A DNA stretch of 64,000 nucleotides from Pseudomonas cuatrocienegasensis (GTDB taxonomy: Bacteria; Pseudomonadota; Gammaproteobacteria; Pseudomonadales; Pseudomonadaceae). Location of the stretch: positions 1 through 64,000 of the forward strand of contig NZ_FOFP01000001.1 in the NCBI RefSeq assembly GCF_900110925.1, written 5' to 3'. Every line of letters starts with the position of its first letter. Position 1 is the stretch's first letter. This document shows positions 1 through 7,848 of this stretch, in pieces. Made by a program: the position numbers and the translations under genes. The notes beneath the pieces were generated by a model. That model made no database searches. It worked only from the letters and a program-made list of their open reading frames with translations, and had not been told where the DNA came from.

Positions 1-234
1 CTTGAAACGCTCGGCTTCTAGGCGCTTGAGCCACAGACAGAAGCCATTGCGTTCCCAGTAGAGGATCTTGACCTGGTTGCGGCAGCGGTTGAGGAACACG
101 AAGAGCACCGGGTTGAATACTTCCACTTTGATGTCCAACTCGACCAATGCTGCCAGGCCGTTGATGGATTTGCGGAAGTCGACGGGCTTGGGATAGAGGT
201 AGACCTTCTGCACCTTGGTGTCGGGACGCATCAT
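1..234 (-). CDS. tnpB: IS66-family accessory protein TnpB (partial, C-terminus off window)
   Basis: The frame is open from a double ATG at 234/231 to the window edge and gives 78 residues. It contains the characteristic TnpB stretches KVYLYPKPVDFRKSINGLAA and LFVFLNRCRNQVKILYWERN, and ends inside LWLKRLEAERFK. Full IS66 TnpB proteins are about 110-120 residues, so roughly the last third is missing. TnpB is an accessory protein needed with TnpC for transposition; its molecular role is not well defined. The call is firm on sequence. Whether the element is intact cannot be judged from here. Confidence 0.9.
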   Translation of the reverse strand, partial: MMRPDTKVQKVYLYPKPVDFRKSINGLAALVELDIKVEVFNPVLFVFLNRCRNQVKILYWERNGFCLWLKRLEAERFK

Positions 235-317
235 GAGGGTGAGCTCCAGCAAGAAATGGGAGCTCAGCATCAAGGGTGCTGCATGTCATTTGTAGATGGG
301 GGTTATGGAGCGCTTAC
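1..317 (-). mobile_element. End of an IS66-family insertion sequence (partial)
   Basis: The element enters from the left edge and carries the start of a TnpB-type gene reading leftward. Its outer boundary is inferred at about 317, where the minus strand begins GTAAGCG, the usual first bases of IS66-family terminal repeats. To the right of this point the sequence is a different gene whose reading frame is interrupted exactly here. No tnpA frame is visible between the terminus and tnpB, as in IS66 relatives that carry only tnpB and tnpC. The other end and the target duplication lie outside the window. Confidence 0.8.
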
Positions 318-565
318 CGAGAAATATTCCTGCAGGCCCAGCATAAACAGCCGATGGTCTTCACTCGCTTCGAAGCCCGGCGTGTGATCTTCGAGTGTTT
401 GCCAGCGCACGATCAAATTGAATTGCTCGGGGTTTTCGATCCCTTGGGCGAGCATGTGCCCGCCGTAACCCTTCGCGCGGCTGAGTAGCGGGGCGACTTC
501 GGCAAATGCCTGCCTGAACGCGTCAATCTGTTGTTTGTGGACGGGGAGTAGAGCGATCTCGTAAA

Positions 566-569
<4 letters not shown>
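303..569 (-). CDS. Antibiotic biosynthesis monooxygenase-like (ABM) protein, C-terminus replaced by IS66 sequence
   Basis: This 88-residue product starts [10 protein letters not shown] and has the ferredoxin-like ABM fold pattern, including [17 protein letters not shown] and FMLGLQEYF near the end. Relatives are about 95-105 residues. Here the native sequence stops at about codon 84 (EYFS). The last residues VSAP and the stop codon come from the IS66 terminus at 303-317. The start codon overlaps the stop of the upstream oxidoreductase (ATGA), so the two form an operon behind the ArsR gene. Family members are small cofactor-free oxygenases or heme/quinone-related enzymes; the substrate is unknown. 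Loss of the last strand may impair the usual dimer. Confidence 0.75.
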
Positions 570-1561
<992 letters not shown>

Positions 1562-1568
1562 TGTAAAA

Positions 1569-1689
1569 CCTCATTTCTGAAAAAAGGAATATCGGGAAAT
1601 ATCGATGTTTTGTGGCGGAAAATCACTGCGCATTTCTATGTCATGAGGAGCCTCATTTCTGTTAAAAGGGATATCGAGATTTTTCGATG
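1569..1689. repeat. Imperfect 39-bp direct repeat flanking the arsR-oxidoreductase gap
   Basis: Positions 1569-1607 and 1651-1689 match at 32 of 39 bases. Both begin CCTCATTTCTG and contain an ATATCG...TCGATG core. The first copy sits directly upstream of the oxidoreductase start, the second just past the end of the ArsR gene. Each carries ATATCG half-sites like those of the palindrome in front of arsR, so both copies may be operators. Confidence 0.7.
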
Positions 1690-1704
1690 CGATATGGCAA
1701 AAAA

Positions 1705-2007
1705 TTACAGCTCTGTCCCTATGATCTCGGCCAGGGCTTTGATGTTTGCTTCATTGCGCTTGTAGTAAGTCCACTGACCAATGCGCCTGACTTCAACCAG
1801 GCCGGCTCGTTGCAGGGTGGCAAGGTAATCCGACACCGTTGACTGGGACAGGCCGACGCCTTCCTGGATACTGCTGACGCAAACGCCAACCGTGAGCACG
1901 TCGCCCTCATCCTGCGGAGGGAAGCTGTTCACCGGGTCCTTCAAGCCTTTCAAGATTTCAAGGCGTGTCCGGTTGGAGAGGGCTTTGAATACGTCGAGTA
2001 ATTCCAT
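1705..2007 (-). CDS. ArsR/SmtB-family transcriptional regulator
   Basis: This 100-residue winged-helix protein begins MELLDVFKALSNRTRLEILKGL. The recognition region is GVGLSQSTVSDYLATLQRAGLV and the wing is VRRIGQWTYYKR. The arsenic/metal motif ELCVCDL is missing. One cysteine is present in VGVCVSSIQ, so a redox or organic signal is as plausible as a metal. It lies 143 bases upstream of the oxidoreductase/ABM pair on the same strand. A palindrome just before its start suggests autorepression, and related half-sites occur before the oxidoreductase. Confidence 0.88.
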   Translation of the reverse strand: MELLDVFKALSNRTRLEILKGLKDPVNSFPPQDEGDVLTVGVCVSSIQEGVGLSQSTVSDYLATLQRAGLVEVRRIGQWTYYKRNEANIKALAEIIGTEL

Positions 2008-2017
2008 GGGGGCGATA

Positions 2018-2037
2018 ATATCGAAATTTACCGATAT
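2018..2037. promoter_or_regulatory. Putative ArsR operator palindrome
   Basis: ATATCGAAATTTACCGATAT is an inverted repeat with perfect 6-bp ends (ATATCG/CGATAT), located 11 bases upstream of the arsR start codon. The same half-site recurs at 1589-1606 and 1671-1690 upstream of the target gene. Binding is inferred. Confidence 0.55.
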
Positions 2038-2097
2038 GTCAATGCGCAGCGCAAAAGGGATAAAGATTTAGGCTAAGCGGGTATTTCTTTGCGAAGG

Positions 2098-3495
2098 CTA
2101 CACCGCCAAGGGCGATTCAGGCGCAGGCCCATTCTCCGGTCGAGACAGCTGAAATATCAGGCCCGGTTCCGCCCGCTGCGCCGTCAGTGTCCAACTATGG
2201 GCCGTTGCAATTTCCTGGCAGATGGCCAAGCCGAGGCCTGCGCCATGGTCACGCCTGTGCGCACCACGCCAGAAGCGCACGAACAGATGGACCAGTTGCT
2301 CTGCCTCCACTCCAGGACCCCAGTCGCGTAGCGTCAGGCTATTACTACGTACCTCAAGATGAACTTCGCTTCCGCCTGGGGCATGCTGAATGGCGTTTTC
2401 CAGCAGGTTTTTAAGCAGGGTGAAGAGGGCGCCTCGATCAGCCAGCCACTGCTGCTCACTATCGCCAGACATCACCAGGCGCACATCCGCGGTGTCTGCC
2501 ATGCGCTGCAGGTAATTCACCGCTTCGCTTGCCAGGTCGCGAATGTTGACGCTGGCGAACCTATAGCTCTGCAGTTCGCTCGCCTCGGCCAGGTGCAGTA
2601 ATTGGTGGACCTGGCGGGTCATGTGCTCGACATCGTTGAGCAGTGACTCGCGCTCATGGCCATGGTCAATCAGCTCGATCTGCGCACGAATCAATGCCAG
2701 GGGTGTTTTCAGTTCGTGCGCTGCGGTTGCGAGAAACTCCTGCTGGACGCGGTAGCCGTGTTCAAGCCGCTCAAGCACCTTGTTGAAGCTGTCCACCAGT
2801 GGGGCAATTTCCGTCGGGACCGTATCGCTCTGCAGGCGCGCGTGAAGGGAGCGCGGGGAAATGCCGGCAGCGGCAGTCGATATGTCCCGCAGTGGTTTGA
2901 AGCTGTACTTCAAGGTCACATAAACGCTTGCGCCGAAAACGAAGAGCAGCATCAGGCTGAACAGGGTGATGCCCAGGCCAGTAAATGGCATGGCAAACGC
3001 CCGATAGACCAAGTGGAAAAACCGCGTACTGGCGGTGAACTGCAGATACCAGGTGCGTCCGTCGTGCTCGACGGCTTCGGTGGCGCCGTGCATCGTCACG
3101 CCCCTCTGCTCGAACGTGAAGCTGCCAGGCTGGGGCTGGCCGGCGGCGCTTTCAGGCCAGATGACCTCGCTGGTCGGCGCGGACAGCACAACCTTCCCTG
3201 AGGTATCCAGCACGCGGTAAGCGGTCTCCTGTTTCAGGCTGTCGAATACCCACTCGACGTCGAAGTCGTCAATGTCGAGCCCAATGGGTATGCCATTGCG
3301 GTCGAATAGCAGGTCATCAGCCAACTCTTTCGTGGTATCGGCCACCTCTGCGTCAGAGAGTAAGGCGCTTTGCGAGGTCGTGATGGAGACGACGGCCAGC
3401 ACCATCAGGGTGGTGGTCAGCACCGCGCCCGCGATGTAGGCAAGCAACACTTTTGCCGCGAGGCTATTGAGCCCCAGCGTGCTCGCGAAGCGCAT
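2098..3495 (-). CDS. Sensor histidine kinase of an OmpR-type two-component system
   Basis: With the start at 3495 (AGAGG eight bases upstream) the protein has 465 residues. An N-terminal membrane helix (about 12-38), a periplasmic loop of about 130 residues and a second helix (about 170-195) precede a HAMP region. The DHp domain has the phospho-accepting H260 in AAHELKTPL. The ATPase domain has an N box (LLENAIQHA), G1 (DWGPGV) and G2 (GAGLGLAI). The gene overlaps the response regulator by about 30 bases and is the last of three cotranscribed genes after the MipA-like porin. An ATG at 3501 is possible but too close to the RBS. The signal is unknown. Confidence 0.9.
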   Translation of the reverse strand: MRFASTLGLNSLAAKVLLAYIAGAVLTTTLMVLAVVSITTSQSALLSDAEVADTTKELADDLLFDRNGIPIGLDIDDFDVEWVFDSLKQETAYRVLDTSGKVVLSAPTSEVIWPESAAGQPQPGSFTFEQRGVTMHGATEAVEHDGRTWYLQFTASTRFFHLVYRAFAMPFTGLGITLFSLMLLFVFGASVYVTLKYSFKPLRDISTAAAGISPRSLHARLQSDTVPTEIAPLVDSFNKVLERLEHGYRVQQEFLATAAHELKTPLALIRAQIELIDHGHERESLLNDVEHMTRQVHQLLHLAEASELQSYRFASVNIRDLASEAVNYLQRMADTADVRLVMSGDSEQQWLADRGALFTLLKNLLENAIQHAPGGSEVHLEVRSNSLTLRDWGPGVEAEQLVHLFVRFWRGAHRRDHGAGLGLAICQEIATAHSWTLTAQRAEPGLIFQLSRPENGPAPESPLAV

Positions 3496-4150
3496 AACCA
3501 TGCCCTCTGACGTTGACAATTTTGTAGCGTGAACCAATGGCGATCAGCTTGCGGCGAATACGATGCAGGGCGACGTCCAGAGCATTTGGTGTAACCGCTT
3601 CGCTCAGGCCCCAGGCTGCTGCCTCCAGCGCACTGCGGCGCACCACATCCTCCTGGTTGCGCAAAAACAGCAGCATGATCTGCATCTCCGCAGGCGATAG
3701 GGCAACGCTGTTTTCCCCGTGCCATAAAACCCCGGTGTCGGGACGCAGGGTCAGACCGCCGTAACTGGGATCGAGGGCGTTGAGCACCACAGGACGACGC
3801 AGCAGCGCCTTCACGCGCGCCACCATTTCATCCATGGCGAAGGGTTTGGCAAGGTAGTCGTCGGCGCCGGCGTCCAGACCTTCCACGCGATCATGTAACG
3901 CATCGCGGGCGGTCAATACCAGACAAGGCAGGCCCTGGCCGGCCCTGCGTAGTTTCTGCAGCAGAGTAAGACCGTCGCCATCCGGCAAGCCCCGATCAAG
4001 GATCATGGCCTGGTAAGGCAGTTGCTGGATCGCCGCCCAGGCGGCATCCACGCGGCTGACCATATCGACCGCAATGCCGGCGCCCGCCAAGCCCTTGCAG
4101 ATCAGCTGGGCCAGCCGTTCGTGATCCTCGATCAGGAGAATGCGGCTCAT
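3464..4150 (-). CDS. OmpR/QseB-family response regulator
   Basis: This 228-residue protein has a receiver domain with phospho-acceptor D52 (MILDRGLPDGDG), T80 and K102, followed by a winged-helix output domain (about 130-222) ending in IVNVRGHGYAL. The start overlaps the stop of the porin gene by one base (TGATG), and the end overlaps the kinase gene, so translation is probably coupled. A tandem 9-bp direct repeat with 11-bp period upstream of the porin start is a candidate binding site, which would make the operon autoregulated. The best family match is the QseB/PmrA/TctD group, but no ortholog can be named. Confidence 0.92.
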   Translation of the reverse strand: MSRILLIEDHERLAQLICKGLAGAGIAVDMVSRVDAAWAAIQQLPYQAMILDRGLPDGDGLTLLQKLRRAGQGLPCLVLTARDALHDRVEGLDAGADDYLAKPFAMDEMVARVKALLRRPVVLNALDPSYGGLTLRPDTGVLWHGENSVALSPAEMQIMLLFLRNQEDVVRRSALEAAAWGLSEAVTPNALDVALHRIRRKLIAIGSRYKIVNVRGHGYALREHAGAQ

Positions 4151-4971
4151 CAGAAGCGGTACAGGTAACCGAAGCGCACGCTGTTTTCGCTAGAGGTGTC
4201 TACCAGCGGGCTGTCCTCGATCTCGCTGCCAAGGCGTACGGCTTCCAGGTCGAGGAATACCGAGTGCTGTTGATCGAACATGTAGGTTCCACGCACGCCA
4301 AATTGAGTGTTGATGGTGGATTTCCCTTCATAGGCTGCGCGGTCGACACGGACTTCGTCGCTGCGCACGCCGAAATAGTAGTCGACGTAATCCTGGTTTT
4401 GCCAGACGGCGGCCAGCCGCGGGGTGAGCATTATGTGCTCGCCGAACGTCCAGCTTCTTTCCAGCCCCAGGGTAAACCGCTGGCCGTCGCTGTCGCCCGA
4501 TATATCGGCGAGCCACTCGGCGTTGACGTTGACCAGCTCGTTCTGCCACTCCACTTTCGCCCCGCCCCAGAAGCCGCCGTCGCGATCGTCCATGCCATCG
4601 AGAATTGGCGCGTCGCCTTCTTCATAGCCGCTGGAATCATACTCGGCGACGATGTAGAAGTTGAATTGCTGAGAATCGCTGATGCGCAGGCTGGGCAACT
4701 TGATCTCGGCAGTTGGGCCGAATACCCGGACATAGTCGTTCTCGAAATAGATCAGCGGTATTGCCTGGTTATCACGGTCGATATCGGTGTAGGGCTGCTG
4801 AGTGCTGGCAACGCCAAGCCCCAGGCCCCAGGACGACGTCCCGTCGCTGGCTGGCTGTTCGCCCGCGTGGGCCGTGAGCGATGAGCACAGGCCCGCGACA
4901 ACGGCTGAAGCAGCTGCGGTGCGCATGAGTGCACGCGATAGGTTCGGAGCGGGGAAGCGGAAACGATGCAT
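4150..4971 (-). CDS. MipA/OmpV-family outer membrane protein
   Basis: This 273-residue precursor has a long signal peptide ending near AHAGEQ (about residue 36). The mature beta-barrel part starts WGLGLGVASTQQPY, has the family-typical IPLIYFENDYVRVFG, and ends with an aromatic residue (FGYLYRF) as expected for BAM-inserted barrels. MipA/OmpV proteins were described as murein-scaffold or porin-like proteins; in pseudomonads they sit next to two-component systems and have been linked to antibiotic and cationic stress. Here it is the first gene of a porin-regulator-kinase operon divergent from an RND efflux operon, which suggests an envelope stress circuit (inference). Confidence 0.88.
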   Translation of the reverse strand: MHRFRFPAPNLSRALMRTAAASAVVAGLCSSLTAHAGEQPASDGTSSWGLGLGVASTQQPYTDIDRDNQAIPLIYFENDYVRVFGPTAEIKLPSLRISDSQQFNFYIVAEYDSSGYEEGDAPILDGMDDRDGGFWGGAKVEWQNELVNVNAEWLADISGDSDGQRFTLGLERSWTFGEHIMLTPRLAAVWQNQDYVDYYFGVRSDEVRVDRAAYEGKSTINTQFGVRGTYMFDQQHSVFLDLEAVRLGSEIEDSPLVDTSSENSVRFGYLYRF

Positions 4972-5020
4972 TGGGCTCTCCAGAGCAAGGATGAAGACGG
5001 CTCAATGATTGGCAGCTCTG

Positions 5021-5040
5021 ACTTACTGAACACTTACTGA
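5021..5040 (-). promoter_or_regulatory. Tandem direct repeat, candidate response-regulator site
   Basis: ACTTACTGA occurs at 5021-5029 and again at 5032-5040, one helical turn (11 bp) apart, about 50-70 bases upstream of the MipA-like start. Such head-to-tail repeats are typical OmpR/PhoB-family sites. The site lies between two divergent operons, so it could also influence the efflux genes. Confidence 0.5.
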
Positions 5041-5184
5041 CCGCGCCTTATTTGTTTCGCCTGCCGGTAAGTATCTGGAAAGGTTGGCCCCCCGATAGTG
5101 ACTCCCGAAAACAGCTAACCGACGGCCAGTGGCGTCGTGTTGAACACGTGCGGCTTTGCCCACGTAAGAAGGGAGAACGTCGTT

Positions 5185-6609
5185 TTGAATGCATTACTCA
5201 GCCTGCCCTGGGCCGTGTTGGCAGCAGCCGTGCTCGCCGGCTGCGCCTCTATCGCGCCGCCGCCCACACCAGGCAGTGCCGAGGCGCCCGTTGCTGCGCG
5301 TTGGCATGCACCCCTTGCCCATGAGGGCACAGTCGATGAGCTGACACGTTGGTGGGCGCAATTCGACGACCCGCTGATGCTCGGCCTGATCGCCGATGGG
5401 CAGTACGCCAGTGCGACCCTGGCCCAGGCGTTTGGGCGTATTGCCGATGCACAGGCGGCACGCATTGGTGGCATGGCGGCGTTGCTGCCCTCGCTGGATG
5501 CGGTTATCGAGGCCAGCCGTGGTCGGTCCGAAGTGGCCGCCCCGGTTGCTTCGTTATCTTCCGCAGGTCTGCAGGCCAGCTGGGAGCTGGACCTGTTCGG
5601 CGCCAACCGTGCTGGCGCCAGCGCCGCGCAGGCACAGCTGGAAGCGCGCATGGCGGGCTGGCATGACGCACGCGTTTCACTGGCCGCCGAGATAGCGACG
5701 ACGTACGTCGAGCTACGGGCGTGCGAAGCGCAGGTCGTGCAGGCCGAATTCGACGCCGAATCACGCAGAGAAACAGCGCGCTTGACCGAGCTGATGGTGA
5801 TGGGCGGCTTTCAGGCACCCGCCGAGGCCGACCTGGCTCGTGCCAGCGCGGCGCAAGGGCAGGTGACCCTGGCTGAGCAGCGCGTGCAATGCGCCTACCT
5901 GATCAAGTCGCTGGTTGCCCTGACGGCGCGAGATGAGCCGGTGCTACGCAAGCAACTGGCTGACGCCACTGCGCAACTGCCGCAGCCAGCCCAGTTTCGC
6001 GTAGCCAGCGTGCCGGCCCAGGTGCTGGCGCAGCGCCCCGATATCTATGCGGCGGCGCGCGATGTCGTCGCCGCCAGTGCTGAGTCGGTACAGGCGCAGG
6101 CGTTGCGCTGGCCGCGCGTCACCTTGAGCGGAAATATCGGCAGCACACGTATCGCCGAGGAGGGTGGTGTCAGCAGCAACGGCACGCTGTGGAGCGTCGG
6201 CCCGGTTGCGGTGACGCTGCCGCTGTTCGACGGCGGTACTCGGCGGGCGAATGCCGAGGCGGCAAAGGTGCGCTACGAGGTGGCCAGCGTTGTCTACGCC
6301 GAGCGTTTGCGCAACGCCATCCGTGAGGTGGAAACCGCACTCGTCACCCTGCAAAGCACTGCGACCCGCAGTGACGATGCTCGCCGTGCGCTCGACGGCT
6401 TCGAGCGTTCATATCTCGCCGTCGAATCCCGTTACCGGGTCGGCAGTGCCAGCTTGTTCGAGCTTGAGGATGCGCGCCGCAGCAAGGTTGCCGCCGAGGT
6501 CACCCTGATCGAGCTGCAACGCGAATGTGTCGCCAGCTGGATCACCCTGTACCGCGCGGTCGGCGGTGGCTGGTCCGCTGCTGAACTAAACGAAATCAGC
6601 GGCGTGTGA
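5185..6609 (+). CDS. OprM/NodT-type outer membrane efflux lipoprotein
   Basis: The product is the outer membrane channel of the tripartite RND pump encoded by the next two genes. I place the start at a TTG at 5185, preceded by GGGAG nine bases upstream. This gives a clean lipoprotein signal (LPWAVLAAAVLAGC) with the lipidated Cys about 19 residues in. An upstream ATG at 5137 would add 16 residues with no good RBS. Two OEP repeats follow, with family stretches RWWAQFDDPLM and LQASWELDLFGANRAG, then LAQRPDIYAA, and DGGTRRANAEAAKVRYE in the second half. It is unusual that the channel gene comes first in the operon. Confidence 0.9.
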   Translation: MNALLSLPWAVLAAAVLAGCASIAPPPTPGSAEAPVAARWHAPLAHEGTVDELTRWWAQFDDPLMLGLIADGQYASATLAQAFGRIADAQAARIGGMAALLPSLDAVIEASRGRSEVAAPVASLSSAGLQASWELDLFGANRAGASAAQAQLEARMAGWHDARVSLAAEIATTYVELRACEAQVVQAEFDAESRRETARLTELMVMGGFQAPAEADLARASAAQGQVTLAEQRVQCAYLIKSLVALTARDEPVLRKQLADATAQLPQPAQFRVASVPAQVLAQRPDIYAAARDVVAASAESVQAQALRWPRVTLSGNIGSTRIAEEGGVSSNGTLWSVGPVAVTLPLFDGGTRRANAEAAKVRYEVASVVYAERLRNAIREVETALVTLQSTATRSDDARRALDGFERSYLAVESRYRVGSASLFELEDARRSKVAAEVTLIELQRECVASWITLYRAVGGGWSAAELNEISGV

Positions 6610-6654
6610 CGCCCCCATAAGCCACTCGCACGCCTGCCCAGGATTACTACACCC

Positions 6655-7848
6655 ATGAACAGAACAACCCGCCACACTGCCTTTATCGTCATGACGATGG
6701 TCGCGGCGTTTACCCTCGTGATCGCGGCTCTGCTCGTATGGCTCCCTGGCCCAGCGCCGGCTACCGATAAGGCGCTCGCGACGGCGAAGCCTGCGCTCAC
6801 GGTCTCCGTCACCCGCCTGCAACCCGCGACCCTGCCCATTCGCGTACAGGCGAACGGCAATGTCATGCCCTGGCAGGAAGCCAGCGTTGGCACCGAGGCG
6901 GACGGCCTGCGCCTTGCCGAGGTCATGGTCAATGTGGGTGATCTGGTGCGGCGTAACCAGGTGCTCGCCATCTTTGCCGCCGACACAGTGAGCGCCGAGC
7001 TGGCGCAACGTCGCGCGGCGACGGCAGAGGCAGAGGCGGCGCTTGCCGAGGCCGAGGCCAACGCCCAGCGGGCGCGGCTACTGCAAAGCAGTGGGGCGTT
7101 ATCGGCGCAGCAGATCACTCAATACCTCACGGCGGAGCGTACGGCGCAGGCCCGGCTGGAGGCCGCTAGAGCGACCGAACAAACCCAACGTCTGCGCATG
7201 GGCCAGACCCGTGTACTGGCGCCTGACGATGGCGTGATCTCATCGCGCAGCGCCACCGTGGGCGCCGTGCTCCCGGCCGGTCAGGAGTTGTTTCGCTTGA
7301 TCCGCGGCCGGCGCCTTGAATGGCACGCCGAGGTGGCCGCAGCGGACCTTGCCCGGCTGCAGCCCGGCCAGATTGCCCAGGTGCGCGTGGCCAATGAGCA
7401 GGTGGTGGAGGGCCGGCTGCGAATGATTGCTCCGGTGGTCGATAGGCAAACCCGCAACGGCCTGGTGTATGTCGATCTACCAACGGACAGCCCGGTACGC
7501 GCCGGCATGTTCGCCCGTGGCGAGTTCGAGGTCGGCAGCGATCAGGCGATGACCTTGCCGCAGAGTGCGGTGCTGCTGCGCGACGGTTTCAGTTATGTGC
7601 TGCACGTGGGGGCGGACGCCAAGGTTGTGCAAACCAAGGTGACGGTCGGACGGCGAGTAGGGCAGCGCGTCGAGATTACTGACGGCATCGATACAGCAGA
7701 TCAGGTTGTTTTGGCGGGCGGCGGGTTTTTGGGTGACGGCGATTTTGTTCGCGTGGTTGAGGAACCGCCGGCCTTGAGTAATGACCCGCTGACCTCGGTT
7801 ACAGACGCCACACCCGTCAGCACCTCCTTGAGCGGAGGTGTGCAATGA
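6655..7848 (+). CDS. RND efflux periplasmic adaptor (membrane fusion protein)
   Basis: This 397-residue adaptor has an N-terminal membrane anchor (residues about 8-30) instead of a lipobox. The lipoyl half-motifs (VMPWQEASVGTEADGLRLAE and VLAPDDGVISSRSATVG) flank an alpha-hairpin rich in Ala, Glu and Gln (about 115-180). The beta-barrel and membrane-proximal domains follow (VRAGMFARGEF, LPQSAVLL). It lies 45 bases after the channel gene, and its stop overlaps the pump start (ATGA). It links the pump to the outer membrane channel in the periplasm. The substrate cannot be read from sequence. Confidence 0.93.
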   Translation: MNRTTRHTAFIVMTMVAAFTLVIAALLVWLPGPAPATDKALATAKPALTVSVTRLQPATLPIRVQANGNVMPWQEASVGTEADGLRLAEVMVNVGDLVRRNQVLAIFAADTVSAELAQRRAATAEAEAALAEAEANAQRARLLQSSGALSAQQITQYLTAERTAQARLEAARATEQTQRLRMGQTRVLAPDDGVISSRSATVGAVLPAGQELFRLIRGRRLEWHAEVAAADLARLQPGQIAQVRVANEQVVEGRLRMIAPVVDRQTRNGLVYVDLPTDSPVRAGMFARGEFEVGSDQAMTLPQSAVLLRDGFSYVLHVGADAKVVQTKVTVGRRVGQRVEITDGIDTADQVVLAGGGFLGDGDFVRVVEEPPALSNDPLTSVTDATPVSTSLSGGVQ

